From positions 5,583,001 to 5,647,000 of the forward strand of contig NZ_CP025407.1 of the NCBI RefSeq assembly GCF_002847285.1: DNA of 64,000 bases. Direction: 5' to 3'. The position numbers and the translations under genes are program-made. This document shows, in pieces, positions 25,378 through 34,753 of this stretch. Under the pieces are notes generated by a model. The model was not told the origin of the DNA. It searched no databases and saw nothing but the letters and a program-made list of their open reading frames with translations. Source of the stretch: Streptomyces sp. CMB-StM0423 (GTDB lineage: Bacteria > Actinomycetota > Actinomycetes > Streptomycetales > Streptomycetaceae). Positions within the stretch are counted from its first letter, which is position 1, and each line of letters starts with the position of its first letter.

Positions 25378-25394
25378 ATACCCCCTAGGGGTAT
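25378..25394. promoter_or_regulatory. CsoR operator
   Basis: ATACCCCCTAGGGGTAT fits the CsoR pattern TACCC-N5-GGGTA, upstream of copZ. CsoR is the copper(I)-sensing repressor; binding is released by Cu(I). Confidence 0.75.
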
Positions 25395-25418
25395 TTCCCA
25401 TCCGCGCGGATCCCGCGG

Positions 25419-26087
25419 TCAGCCCGGTGGGGCTATGGCGTCGGTGCCGACGACCGGCGCGAGATAGCCGAACAGGGCCCGCTTGATCTCCCTGCGGTAC
25501 GGCTCCCGTTCGGCGGCCCCGGCGCTCATGAACAGCTCCAGGCCCGCCTTGAAGATGCTGAAAGACATGGTGGTGGTGCGGGCGATCTCGGTGCTTGAGA
25601 GCTCCGGCGCGCGCAGGGTGAGCATGCCCTCGACGGCGGCCACGATCGTGGTGTGCACCGCCTCGTGCTCCTCCGCGACCAGGCCCGGGGCGTCCGCGCT
25701 CTGCAGCAGCACCTCGAAGCCGGGGTTGGCGGCGCAGAAGTCGATCACCGGGTCGAGGGCGGCGTCGAGCAGCGCGTCGAGCGGGAGCGCGGCGTTGGCG
25801 GCGGTGAACGCCTCGCTGTTCGTCTCGTGGAGTTCGTGGTTGTAGCGGCGGCCCAACTCGACGGCCACCGCCTCCTTGTTCGGGAAGAACTGGTACAGCG
25901 TGCCGGGGGAGACGCCGGCCTCGCGGGCGATGGCGTTCGTGGACGCGGCGGCGTATCCGCTGCGGGCGAACACGGCCGCGGCGGCGTCGAGCAACTGCTG
26001 TACGCGCCGCTCGCCGCGCGCCTGCCGGCGGCGGGGCGGCCGGTCGGCGGGGGTGTGCCCGCCGACGGCCGGTGCTGGATTCGACAC
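25419..26087 (-). CDS. TetR-family repressor
   Basis: A 222-residue TetR regulator: N-terminal HTH (QLLDAAAAVFARSGYAAAST through SPGTLYQFFPNKEAVAVELG) and an all-helical ligand domain. GTG at 26087 is chosen as the last start before the HTH; GGAGG is 13 bases upstream, so the exact start is uncertain. It is divergent from an MMPL transporter gene, and two copies of a 20-bp dyad lie between them, the usual layout for a repressor of an efflux pump. Confidence 0.88.
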   Translation of the reverse strand: MSNPAPAVGGHTPADRPPRRRQARGERRVQQLLDAAAAVFARSGYAAASTNAIAREAGVSPGTLYQFFPNKEAVAVELGRRYNHELHETNSEAFTAANAALPLDALLDAALDPVIDFCAANPGFEVLLQSADAPGLVAEEHEAVHTTIVAAVEGMLTLRAPELSSTEIARTTTMSFSIFKAGLELFMSAGAAEREPYRREIKRALFGYLAPVVGTDAIAPPG

Positions 26088-26113
26088 GGCTATCCACAGC
26101 CTCCGGGTAGGAG

Positions 26114-26169
26114 TTGACAAACACGAGCGCCCGCTCGCATTCTGAGGAAACGCGAGCGCGGACTCGTAT
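26114..26169. promoter_or_regulatory. Tandem TetR operators over the MMPL promoter
   Basis: ACACGAGCGCCCGCTCGCAT (26121-26140) and ACGCGAGCGCGGACTCGTAT (26150-26169) share ACNCGAGCGCNNNCTCGNAT, with starts 29 bp apart. The first contains the perfect CGAGCG-CC-CGCTCG dyad. TTGACA at 26114-26119, a good -35 element, abuts the first copy. Confidence 0.7.
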
Positions 26170-26219
26170 TCCGGCTCGTGTCTCATTCTATTGCGCTGTG
26201 CAACGAGAGGGCGGGACCG

Positions 26220-28535
26220 ATGGCCGAGGGGACGAACGGGGGGACGGCCGAGGTGAGCCGCTGGACGCGGATCGTCACGGCGCGGCCCAGGCTGTCGCTG
26301 CTGCTGGCGCTGGTCTTCACAGCGCTGGCCGTGTTTGCCGGGAGCGGGGTGGCGGACCGCATGAGCGGCGGGGGGTGGCAGGATCCTGCGTCCGAGTCTG
26401 CGTACGCCGCGGACGCGCTGGACGAGCAGTTCCCCGGCGCCCGGCCGAACCTGCTGCTGCTCGTGGACAGCGGCCGGCCGGACGGGGTGGACGATCCCGC
26501 CGTCGCCGCCGAGGCGGAGCGGCTGGCCGCGCGGCTCGCGGCGGTGGACTCGGTCGAAGGGGTGACGTCGTACTGGGCGGCGGCCCAGGCCGCCGGACAG
26601 GCGGAGGCCGGCCCGGCCGAGGGCGCGGAAGGCGCGGGGGAGGCGCGGGGCGCGGCGGCCGCGGCCGCCGGACTGCGGTCCGAGGACGGCAGCGAGGCGC
26701 TGATCGCCGCGCGGATCACCGGGGACGAGACGCGTAACAGCGAGGTCTTCGACGAGCTGGCGCCGGACTTCCGTGGTGAGCACGGCCCGGTGGAGGTCCG
26801 CCTCGGCGGCCAGGCCGCGATCTACGACGAGTTGCAGGGCACCATCCAGGAGGACCTGCTGCGGGCCGAGATCATCGCCCTGCCGGTGACGCTCCTGCTG
26901 CTCATCGTGGTCTTCGGCAGCGCGGTCGCCGCGCTGCTGCCGCTGGCTGTGGGCATCATCGCCATCCTGGGGACGAACGCGGTGCTGCGCGGCATCACCG
27001 AGTTCGCGGACGTGTCGGTCTTCGCGCAGAACCTGACCACCGCCCTCGGACTCGGACTCGCCATCGACTACGCGCTGTTCATCGTCCGGCGCTACCGGGA
27101 GGAACTGGCGGCGGGCGCGGATCCGCTCGGCGCAGTGGGCACGACGCTGCGGACCGCCGGCCGCACGGTGCTGTTCTCGGCGCTGACGGTCGCGGTGTCG
27201 CTCTCGGCGATGCTGCTCTTCCCGCAGTACTTCCTGCGCTCGTTCGCGTACGCCGGGATAGCGGTGGTGCTGCTGGCCGCGGTGGCGGCGCTGACGGTGC
27301 TGCCCGCCGCGCTGGTGCTGCTCGGCCCGCGGGTCAACGCCTGGCGCATTCTGCCCAAGCGGGGCGGCGAGACGCCCGGCGGTGCCGAGAGCGGGCGCGG
27401 CTGGGCGCGGCTGGCGAAGGTCGTGATGCGCCGGGCGCCGGTCTTCGCGGTCCTCACGACCGGAGGGCTGATGCTGCTCGGACTGCCGTTCCTGGGAGTG
27501 CAGTTCGGTACGGCGGACGACCGGCAGCTTCCCGGGTCGGCCGAGTCCCACGTGGTGCAGGAGCACATCAGGGACGGCTTCCCGGGCACTCCCGGCGGGA
27601 CGATCGAGATCTACGTCGAGGGCGACCCGGCCGCCGCGGACATCGCGGCGTACCAGGAGCGGATCGCCGCCCTGGACGGGGTGGAGCGGGTCGACGGCTC
27701 CGCGATGAACGCCGGCGCCGGCTATCTGACCGTGACCGCCGAGGGCGAGGCGGTGGAGGCATCCAGCCAGGACCTGGTGCGCGACATCCGGGACCTCGGA
27801 CCGCCGTTCGAGGCGTCGGTGGCGGGCTCTGCCGCCGATCTGGTCGACGCCAAGGACTCCATCCAGTCCGTCCTGCCCTGGGCCGCGCTCATGATCGTGC
27901 TGGCCACGCTGATCCTGCTCTTCCTGCTCACCGGCAGCGTTCTCATACCGTTCGTGGCCGTTGTGCTCAACGCGCTGAGCCTCACCGCGATGTTCGGCGC
28001 CATCGTGTGGGTCTTCCAGGACGGCAATCTGTCCGGGCTGCTGAACTTCACCGCCACCGGCGACATCGAGACGACGCTGCCGGTGCTGATGTTCTGCGTC
28101 GCCTTCGGCCTGTCCATGGACTACGGCGTCTTCCTGCTCTCCCGCATCAAGGAGGAGTACGACCGCACCGGGGACCGGGACGGCGCCGTGGTCTTCGGGC
28201 TGCGGCGGACCGGCGGGCTCATCACCGCCGCCGCGGTGATCCTCGCGGTGGTGATGTTCGCGATAGGCACCTCCCGGGTCACCAACACCAAGATGCTGGG
28301 CATCGGCCTCGCGCTCGCGGTGCTGATGGACGCGATGGTGGTGCGCGGGCTGCTGGTGCCCGCGGTGCTGAAGCTGACCGGGGCCGCCACGTGGTGGGCG
28401 CCCGGGCCGCTGCGCCGGTTCCACGAGCGCGTCGAGCGCAGCGGATTCGGCGAAGGCGGCCCCCGGGCGACCGGTCAGGAGCAGGAGCGGCCGACGGACA
28501 AGTCCGACGACCTCACGCCTGTCGGCGGGCGATGA
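26220..28535 (+). CDS. MMPL-family RND-type transporter
   Basis: A 771-residue transporter with the MMPL layout: one N-terminal helix, an extracytoplasmic porter domain, five helices (including FAQNLTTALGLGLAIDYALF), then a second porter domain and five helices (including MFCVAFGLSMDYGVFLLSRI). The paired GLAIDY and GLSMDY motifs carry the Asp-Tyr residues of the proton relay. Members export lipids or hydrophobic compounds. ATG at 26220 follows GAGAGGGCGGGACCG; the in-frame GTG at 26178 lies too near the operators. Expression is expected to be controlled by the divergent TetR protein. Confidence 0.9.
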   Translation: MAEGTNGGTAEVSRWTRIVTARPRLSLLLALVFTALAVFAGSGVADRMSGGGWQDPASESAYAADALDEQFPGARPNLLLLVDSGRPDGVDDPAVAAEAERLAARLAAVDSVEGVTSYWAAAQAAGQAEAGPAEGAEGAGEARGAAAAAAGLRSEDGSEALIAARITGDETRNSEVFDELAPDFRGEHGPVEVRLGGQAAIYDELQGTIQEDLLRAEIIALPVTLLLLIVVFGSAVAALLPLAVGIIAILGTNAVLRGITEFADVSVFAQNLTTALGLGLAIDYALFIVRRYREELAAGADPLGAVGTTLRTAGRTVLFSALTVAVSLSAMLLFPQYFLRSFAYAGIAVVLLAAVAALTVLPAALVLLGPRVNAWRILPKRGGETPGGAESGRGWARLAKVVMRRAPVFAVLTTGGLMLLGLPFLGVQFGTADDRQLPGSAESHVVQEHIRDGFPGTPGGTIEIYVEGDPAAADIAAYQERIAALDGVERVDGSAMNAGAGYLTVTAEGEAVEASSQDLVRDIRDLGPPFEASVAGSAADLVDAKDSIQSVLPWAALMIVLATLILLFLLTGSVLIPFVAVVLNALSLTAMFGAIVWVFQDGNLSGLLNFTATGDIETTLPVLMFCVAFGLSMDYGVFLLSRIKEEYDRTGDRDGAVVFGLRRTGGLITAAAVILAVVMFAIGTSRVTNTKMLGIGLALAVLMDAMVVRGLLVPAVLKLTGAATWWAPGPLRRFHERVERSGFGEGGPRATGQEQERPTDKSDDLTPVGGR

Positions 28536-28551
28536 CACCCGGGGCGGGGCG

Positions 28552-28761
28552 TCACCGGCGGTTGCGGCGGTTGCGGCGGTTGCGGCTGCTGGGGCGCTGG
28601 GCGACCCAGGCGCGCACCGTGTCCGGATACCAGTAGGGCTTGCCGTGCTCGACGACGTCGGGCGCCGGCAGCATCCCGTGCTTCCGGTACGACCGCACCG
28701 TCTCGGTCTGCACGCCGATGTGGGCCGCGATCTCCTTGTACGACCACAGACTGTCCGTCAT
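28552..28761 (-). CDS. Small MerR/excisionase-like HTH protein
   Basis: A 69-residue protein: a winged-HTH of the MerR/Xis type (WSYKEIAAHIGVQTETVRSY, then YPDTVRAWVAQRP) and a basic tail of RNRRNRRNRR, encoded by three tandem GGCGGTTGC units. GGGAGG lies 7 bases before the ATG. It could be an orphan DNA-binding regulator or a decayed excisionase, but there is no integrase, att-like repeat or other mobile gene nearby. Confidence 0.75.
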   Translation of the reverse strand: MTDSLWSYKEIAAHIGVQTETVRSYRKHGMLPAPDVVEHGKPYWYPDTVRAWVAQRPSSRNRRNRRNRR

Positions 28762-28933
28762 CTCTGTACCTCCCGGCGGGGCGCCGGGGCAGCGCCCCTG
28801 GTGATCAGTGACCCTGTGCCCGCCGGGAAACCCGGCCGACCCTCGCCGAGGGGTTGTCGAGCAGATGTGGTGGGGAACCGACGTAACCGTGACATTGGTG
28901 ACGAGACACGCACGCGACGTGATCGACGCATGA

Positions 28934-28963
28934 TTGACACGGCTCCTCGGCGGCGGTTAGACC
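28934..28963 (+). promoter_or_regulatory. Possible promoter of mmsA
   Basis: TTGACA at 28934-28939 and TAGACC at 28958-28963, 18 bp apart, 29 bp before the mmsA start. The -10 half is weak. Confidence 0.3.
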
Positions 28964-28992
28964 GAAACCGTTGCTGGACGAAGGGATTGCCC

Positions 28993-30486
<1,494 letters not shown>

Positions 30487-30745
30487 GACCGGTGCCGCCG
30501 TTGGGGAGGCAGATCGTGCGGTCGGGGGGTACTTTGCGAGTAACGGTGCGACATGTCTGCGGCATCGGGATCCGGACGGTTCCGGTGTTCCGCACCGCCT
30601 CCACCATCAACCGTCGTGTGTGCGAGGAGCTGATGCCGTGTCACTGATGTCCCGGGCCGGGATCCGCGAGTCGACGGAGTAACGGCACCGAATCGCCCCC
30701 TCCTTCGTCACAGTCCCGATGAGGACGGTGCGAGGGAGGGGCGCG

Positions 30746-32371
30746 ATGAGACGCGTGGTGCTCACGGGACTGGCAGGACTGATGACGGTGCCGCTGCTGC
30801 TGACGGGCTGCAGCGGGGGCGGGAACGGTGCGAAGAAGGAGCAGCTATCCAGTGACCGCGCCGGTGGCGGGAGCGCGCCGCTGCCGGCCCCCGCGGTGCC
30901 CTCCGCGGCCCCGGAGGGTGCGTACGACACCGCCCCGGAGGCCGCGGGCAAGGAGCGGGCGGACTCCTTCGTACCGGAGCCCGACATGGTCTCCACCTTC
31001 GCGCTCGACGTGGACACCGCCTCGTACAGCTACGCCCGCCGCACCATCGACACCGGGGCGCTGCCGCAGCCGGACACCGTGCGCCACGAGGAGTTCATCA
31101 ACAGCTTCCGCCAGGACTATCCCGCGCCCGAGGACGACGGATTCTCCGTCACCACCGACGGCGCCCGCGCCGCGGACGACGGCTGGTCGCTGATGCGCGT
31201 GGGGCTGGCGACCCGCCCGGAGAGCAACGAGTACGGCACGCAGGCGCGCCGGCCCGCCGCGCTGACCTTCGTCGTGGACGTCTCCGGCTCGATGGCGGAG
31301 CCCGGCCGGCTCAGCCTCGTACGGGAGGCCCTGCACACGGCGGTCGACGAGCTGCGCGACGACGACGCGCTGGCGCTCGTGGCGTTCAGCGACGAGGCCC
31401 GTACGGTGCTGCCGATGACGGCCGTCGGCGGGGCGGAGGACCGTATCCACGACGCGGTGGAGGCGTTGCAGCCCACCGAGAGCACCAACCTCGAGGCGGG
31501 CGTGGCCCGCGGCTACGACGAGGCGGTCGACGGCCACCGCAAGGGCGCCACCAACCGCGTCGTCCTGCTCTCCGACGCCCTCGCCAACACCGGCGCCACC
31601 GACGCCGGGACGATCCTCGACCGCATCGCCGCGGCCCGGGAGGACTACGGCATCACCCTGTTCGGCGTCGGCGTCGGCAGCGAGTACGGCGACGCGCTGA
31701 TGGAGCGGCTGACCAACCAGGGCGACGGGCACACCGCCTACGTCTCCGGGACCGAAGAGGCCCGCAAGGTCTTCGTCGAGGACCTGCCGCGCAACGTCGA
31801 CCTGCGTGCCCGGGACGCCAAGGCGCAGGTCGTCTTCGACCCGGACGCCGTCTCCGACTACCGGCTGATCGGCTACGACAACCGCCAGGTGGCCGACGAG
31901 GACTTCCGCAACGACGCGGTCGATGGCGGCGAGGTCGGCCCCGGCCACACCGTCACCGCGCTCTACGCCGTCCGGCTCGCCGAGGGCGCCTCCGGCAGCG
32001 TCGCGACGGCCACCGTACGCTGGCTCGACCCCGACACCCGCGCCCCGCACGAGGAGTCCAGCACCGTCGACGCGGGCGCCCTGACCGGCGACCTGTGGGG
32101 CGCGGCCCCGCCCCGGCTGCAGCTCACCGCGCTGGCCGCCTACTTCGCCGACGCCCTGCGCGGCGGCTCCGGCGCCGGCACCACCCCCGAGCCGTCAGCG
32201 GACGGCAAGGAGGGCACCGGTACCACCGGCGCCGGGTACCTGCCGCTGCCCGGAGCGCCCACGGTCGACGAACTCGCCGGTCACGCCGAGGACCTGGCCG
32301 CCGAGACCGAGGATCCGGCCGTGGGCGACCTGGCCGAGACCGTCCGGCAGGCGGTCGAGCTGACGGGCTGA
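30746..32371 (+). CDS. von Willebrand factor A lipoprotein (YfbK-like)
   Basis: A 541-residue surface lipoprotein. The lipobox LLTGC gives a lipidated Cys22; a Ser/Ala/Pro-rich linker runs to about residue 80; then come the YfbK N-terminal domain (STFALDVDTASYSYARRTID), a vWA domain with intact MIDAS DVSGSM (Asp178, Ser180, Ser182) and a DUF3520-like C-terminal part. It probably binds a divalent ion and a protein ligand in the cell envelope. GAGGGAGGGG precedes the ATG at 30746. There are no obvious partners on either side. Confidence 0.88.
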   Translation: MRRVVLTGLAGLMTVPLLLTGCSGGGNGAKKEQLSSDRAGGGSAPLPAPAVPSAAPEGAYDTAPEAAGKERADSFVPEPDMVSTFALDVDTASYSYARRTIDTGALPQPDTVRHEEFINSFRQDYPAPEDDGFSVTTDGARAADDGWSLMRVGLATRPESNEYGTQARRPAALTFVVDVSGSMAEPGRLSLVREALHTAVDELRDDDALALVAFSDEARTVLPMTAVGGAEDRIHDAVEALQPTESTNLEAGVARGYDEAVDGHRKGATNRVVLLSDALANTGATDAGTILDRIAAAREDYGITLFGVGVGSEYGDALMERLTNQGDGHTAYVSGTEEARKVFVEDLPRNVDLRARDAKAQVVFDPDAVSDYRLIGYDNRQVADEDFRNDAVDGGEVGPGHTVTALYAVRLAEGASGSVATATVRWLDPDTRAPHEESSTVDAGALTGDLWGAAPPRLQLTALAAYFADALRGGSGAGTTPEPSADGKEGTGTTGAGYLPLPGAPTVDELAGHAEDLAAETEDPAVGDLAETVRQAVELTG

Positions 32372-32424
32372 CGGACCGGCTCCGCGGACGCGCCGGCCGG
32401 CGTACGGACCGGCTCCGCGGACGC
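32371..32424 (+). repeat. 21-bp direct repeat
   Basis: The 21-base word starting ACGGACCGGCTCCGCGGACG occurs at 32371-32391 and exactly again at 32404-32424. It lies between the vWA and PucR genes; each copy holds a CCGCGG palindrome. Confidence 0.6.
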
Positions 32425-32616
32425 ACCTCGCGGAGCGATACACGGACGTACGGGCCGGCCGGCCCGGGGCGGCGGAAAGCGGGCTCCCGCCGCCCCGGCC
32501 CCGTACGGGCCGCGCTTTCCCGCCCGAATCCCGTGACGTACTCTTGGCGCCACATTTCCGGGACCCGGCAGCGACCGCGGTGTCCCGTCTCCAGGATCCG
32601 GCAACCGGGAGCGGTG

Positions 32617-33732
32617 GTGGCGCAAGCGCGCGTGGCGGGGTCACCCCCCGAGGTCCTCGTCGGTTATGCGGACCTGCTGGCCGACGTGTCCGCCACCGGC
32701 CGGCTGCTGCGCCGCCCCGAGCTGGACGCGCTGCGCGAGCTGGGCGAGCAGGCCGCCGAGTCAGGACGCAGCCTGCGCGAGCTGGTCGCGGCACACCTCG
32801 CCGAGACCCGCCGCACCTGGGCCACCCTGCCCGGCGTGGCCAGGGCCACGAGCGCCACCGAGCGGGCCCGCAGCGGCGACGCGGTGCTGGCCGCGGTCGA
32901 GGCGGCCGTCAGCGCGCTCGGCGAGGGCCACGAGCGCGCCCAGCGGCTCGCGGTCCGGCAGGAGGAGGCCGAGCGCCGTGAGTTCGTCGACGACCTCCTC
33001 TACGGCCGCAGCGACCTCGGCCGGCTCGCCGAGCGCGCGGAGCGCTTCGGGCTGCGGCTGGCCCGCGCCCACGCCGTCGCGGTCGCCGCCGGCGAGGAGC
33101 CCTTCGCCGACGTCCACCCCCTGGTGCGGCGTATCGAGCGGGAACTGCTGGGCCGCTTCGTCGAGCGTGACGTGCTGCTGACCACCAAGGAGGGCCAGCT
33201 CGTCTGCGTCGCCGGCAGCAGTCAGCGCGCGCTGCTCGACGCCTTCGCCAAGGTGGCCCTGGAGCCGGGCAGCGGCTACGCCGGCGCCACCCGCGTCGCC
33301 ATGGGCCGCGAGCACACGGGCCCCGGCGGGGTCGTACGCAGCTACGAGGAGGCGCTCGGCGCGCTCGACATGGCCGCCGCGCTCGGCCTCGCGCAGCCCG
33401 TGCTGCAGGCCGCCGAGCTGCTGGTCTTCCCCGTGCTGCTGCGCGACCGGGCGGCGATGGCCGATCTGGTACGGACCGTCCTCGGGCCGCTGACGCAGGC
33501 CCGCGGCGGCGCCGAGCCGCTGCTCGCCACGCTGCAGACGTGCGCGGACGCCGGCTACGTCAACGCCGAGGCGGCCCGGCGGCTGGGCGTGAGCGTGCGG
33601 ACGCTGTCGTACCGGCTGGACCGGATACGTACCCTGACCGGCTACGACGTGGGCGACTCCCTGCACCGCTACACCCTGGAGACGGCCGCCATGGGTGCCC
33701 GTCTCCTCGGCTGGCCGGACCAGCCGATCTAG
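32617..33732 (+). CDS. PucR/CdaR-family transcriptional regulator
   Basis: A 371-residue regulator with a C-terminal PucR-type helix-turn-helix (VNAEAARRLGVSVRTLSYRL, then TGYDVGDSLHRYTLETA) and an upstream GGDEF-like CdaR region (VRSYEEALGALDMAAALG). The N-terminal third is helical and unassigned. Two consecutive GTG codons (32614, 32617) follow GGGAG; the second has better spacing. Relatives regulate purine, sugar-acid or amino-acid use; the target is unknown. Confidence 0.8.
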   Translation: MAQARVAGSPPEVLVGYADLLADVSATGRLLRRPELDALRELGEQAAESGRSLRELVAAHLAETRRTWATLPGVARATSATERARSGDAVLAAVEAAVSALGEGHERAQRLAVRQEEAERREFVDDLLYGRSDLGRLAERAERFGLRLARAHAVAVAAGEEPFADVHPLVRRIERELLGRFVERDVLLTTKEGQLVCVAGSSQRALLDAFAKVALEPGSGYAGATRVAMGREHTGPGGVVRSYEEALGALDMAAALGLAQPVLQAAELLVFPVLLRDRAAMADLVRTVLGPLTQARGGAEPLLATLQTCADAGYVNAEAARRLGVSVRTLSYRLDRIRTLTGYDVGDSLHRYTLETAAMGARLLGWPDQPI

Positions 33733-33937
33733 CCACGCGCCACCGCGAGCGCGCCGCCCTCCCACCAGGCCACCCTTCCCACCAGGCCCCGCCGCCGCTC
33801 CGCACCCCTCCGTACCTGCCCGCCCCCCACCCGTACGCGCCGCGTCCGGAACCGCACGCACCCGGCTTGCGTTCTCCCCCGTAGGTGGCCCACTCTTCTC
33901 CCTGCCGCCTGTCCCAGATGTCTGGAGTCCCGAACCC

Positions 33938-34669
33938 ATGAACACGCTCGCGCTCGGACCGGGATGGCTGGATCCCGACTTCCTGATCGACAAGTTCGGC
34001 GTGCTCGGCGTGCTTGCGATCGTCTTCGCCGAGTCCGGGCTCCTCATCGGGTTCTTCCTGCCGGGCGACTCGCTGCTGTTCACCACCGGCCTGCTGATCA
34101 CCTCGGACGTGCTCGACTTCCCGCTGTGGCTGATGTGCGTGCTCATCGCCCTCGCGGCCATCGTCGGCGACCAGGTCGGCTACCTCTTCGGCCGCAAGGT
34201 CGGCCCCTCCCTCTTCAACCGCCCGGACTCCAGACTCTTCAAACAGGAGAACGTGCAGAAGGCGCACGAATTCTTCGAAAAGCACGGCCCGAAGTCGCTG
34301 GTGCTCGCACGCTTCGTGCCCATCGTGCGCACCTTCACCCCGATCATCGCCGGCGTCAGCCGGATGAACTACCGGCAGTTCGTCGTCTTCAACGTCATCG
34401 GCGGCATCCTCTGGGGCGTCGGCGTCACCCTTCTGGGCGCCGCCCTGGGCCAGATCGACTTCGTGCACCAGAACATCGAGGCCATCCTCATCGGCATCGT
34501 GCTGCTGTCGGTGCTGCCGATCGTCATCGAGTTCCTGCGCGCCCGCAGCCGCGCCAAGAAGGCGCCCCCGGCGGCCCCTTCCGCGGACGAGCCGGAGGGC
34601 CACCCGGAGGCCCCCGCGACCGACGGCGGCGACGGCGGTCCGCAGCGCGGGCGGCACGCCCGGCGTTAG
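33938..34669 (+). CDS. DedA-family membrane protein
   Basis: A 243-residue DedA (SNARE-associated/VTT) protein. Signature pieces: AESGLLIGFFLPGDSLLFTT, GDQVGYLFGRKVG with an acidic residue in the re-entrant segment, and RFVPIVRTFTPIIAG with the conserved Arg. Family members flip lipid carriers such as undecaprenyl phosphate or phosphatidylethanolamine. The C-terminal 35 residues are a charged, disordered tail. The 205-bp spacer upstream is Pro/Ala-coding low complexity with no gene. Confidence 0.9.
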   Translation: MNTLALGPGWLDPDFLIDKFGVLGVLAIVFAESGLLIGFFLPGDSLLFTTGLLITSDVLDFPLWLMCVLIALAAIVGDQVGYLFGRKVGPSLFNRPDSRLFKQENVQKAHEFFEKHGPKSLVLARFVPIVRTFTPIIAGVSRMNYRQFVVFNVIGGILWGVGVTLLGAALGQIDFVHQNIEAILIGIVLLSVLPIVIEFLRARSRAKKAPPAAPSADEPEGHPEAPATDGGDGGPQRGRHARR

Positions 34670-34753
34670 GGTCGCGTCAAAACATCGGCGTCGTCCTGGA
34701 CAAAGCGCACTTCGCTGCACAGAGCGGTATTTCGGATCACTTACGATCGCCCC

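Noticed and set aside
25419..28538. A single 1039-residue minus-strand protein
   Set aside because: Only its last 222 codons form a real TetR protein; the rest is antisense to the MMPL gene.
28552..28761. Excisionase of an integrated plasmid or prophage
   Set aside because: The HTH fits, but no integrase, replication or transfer gene, tRNA or att-like repeat is visible near it.
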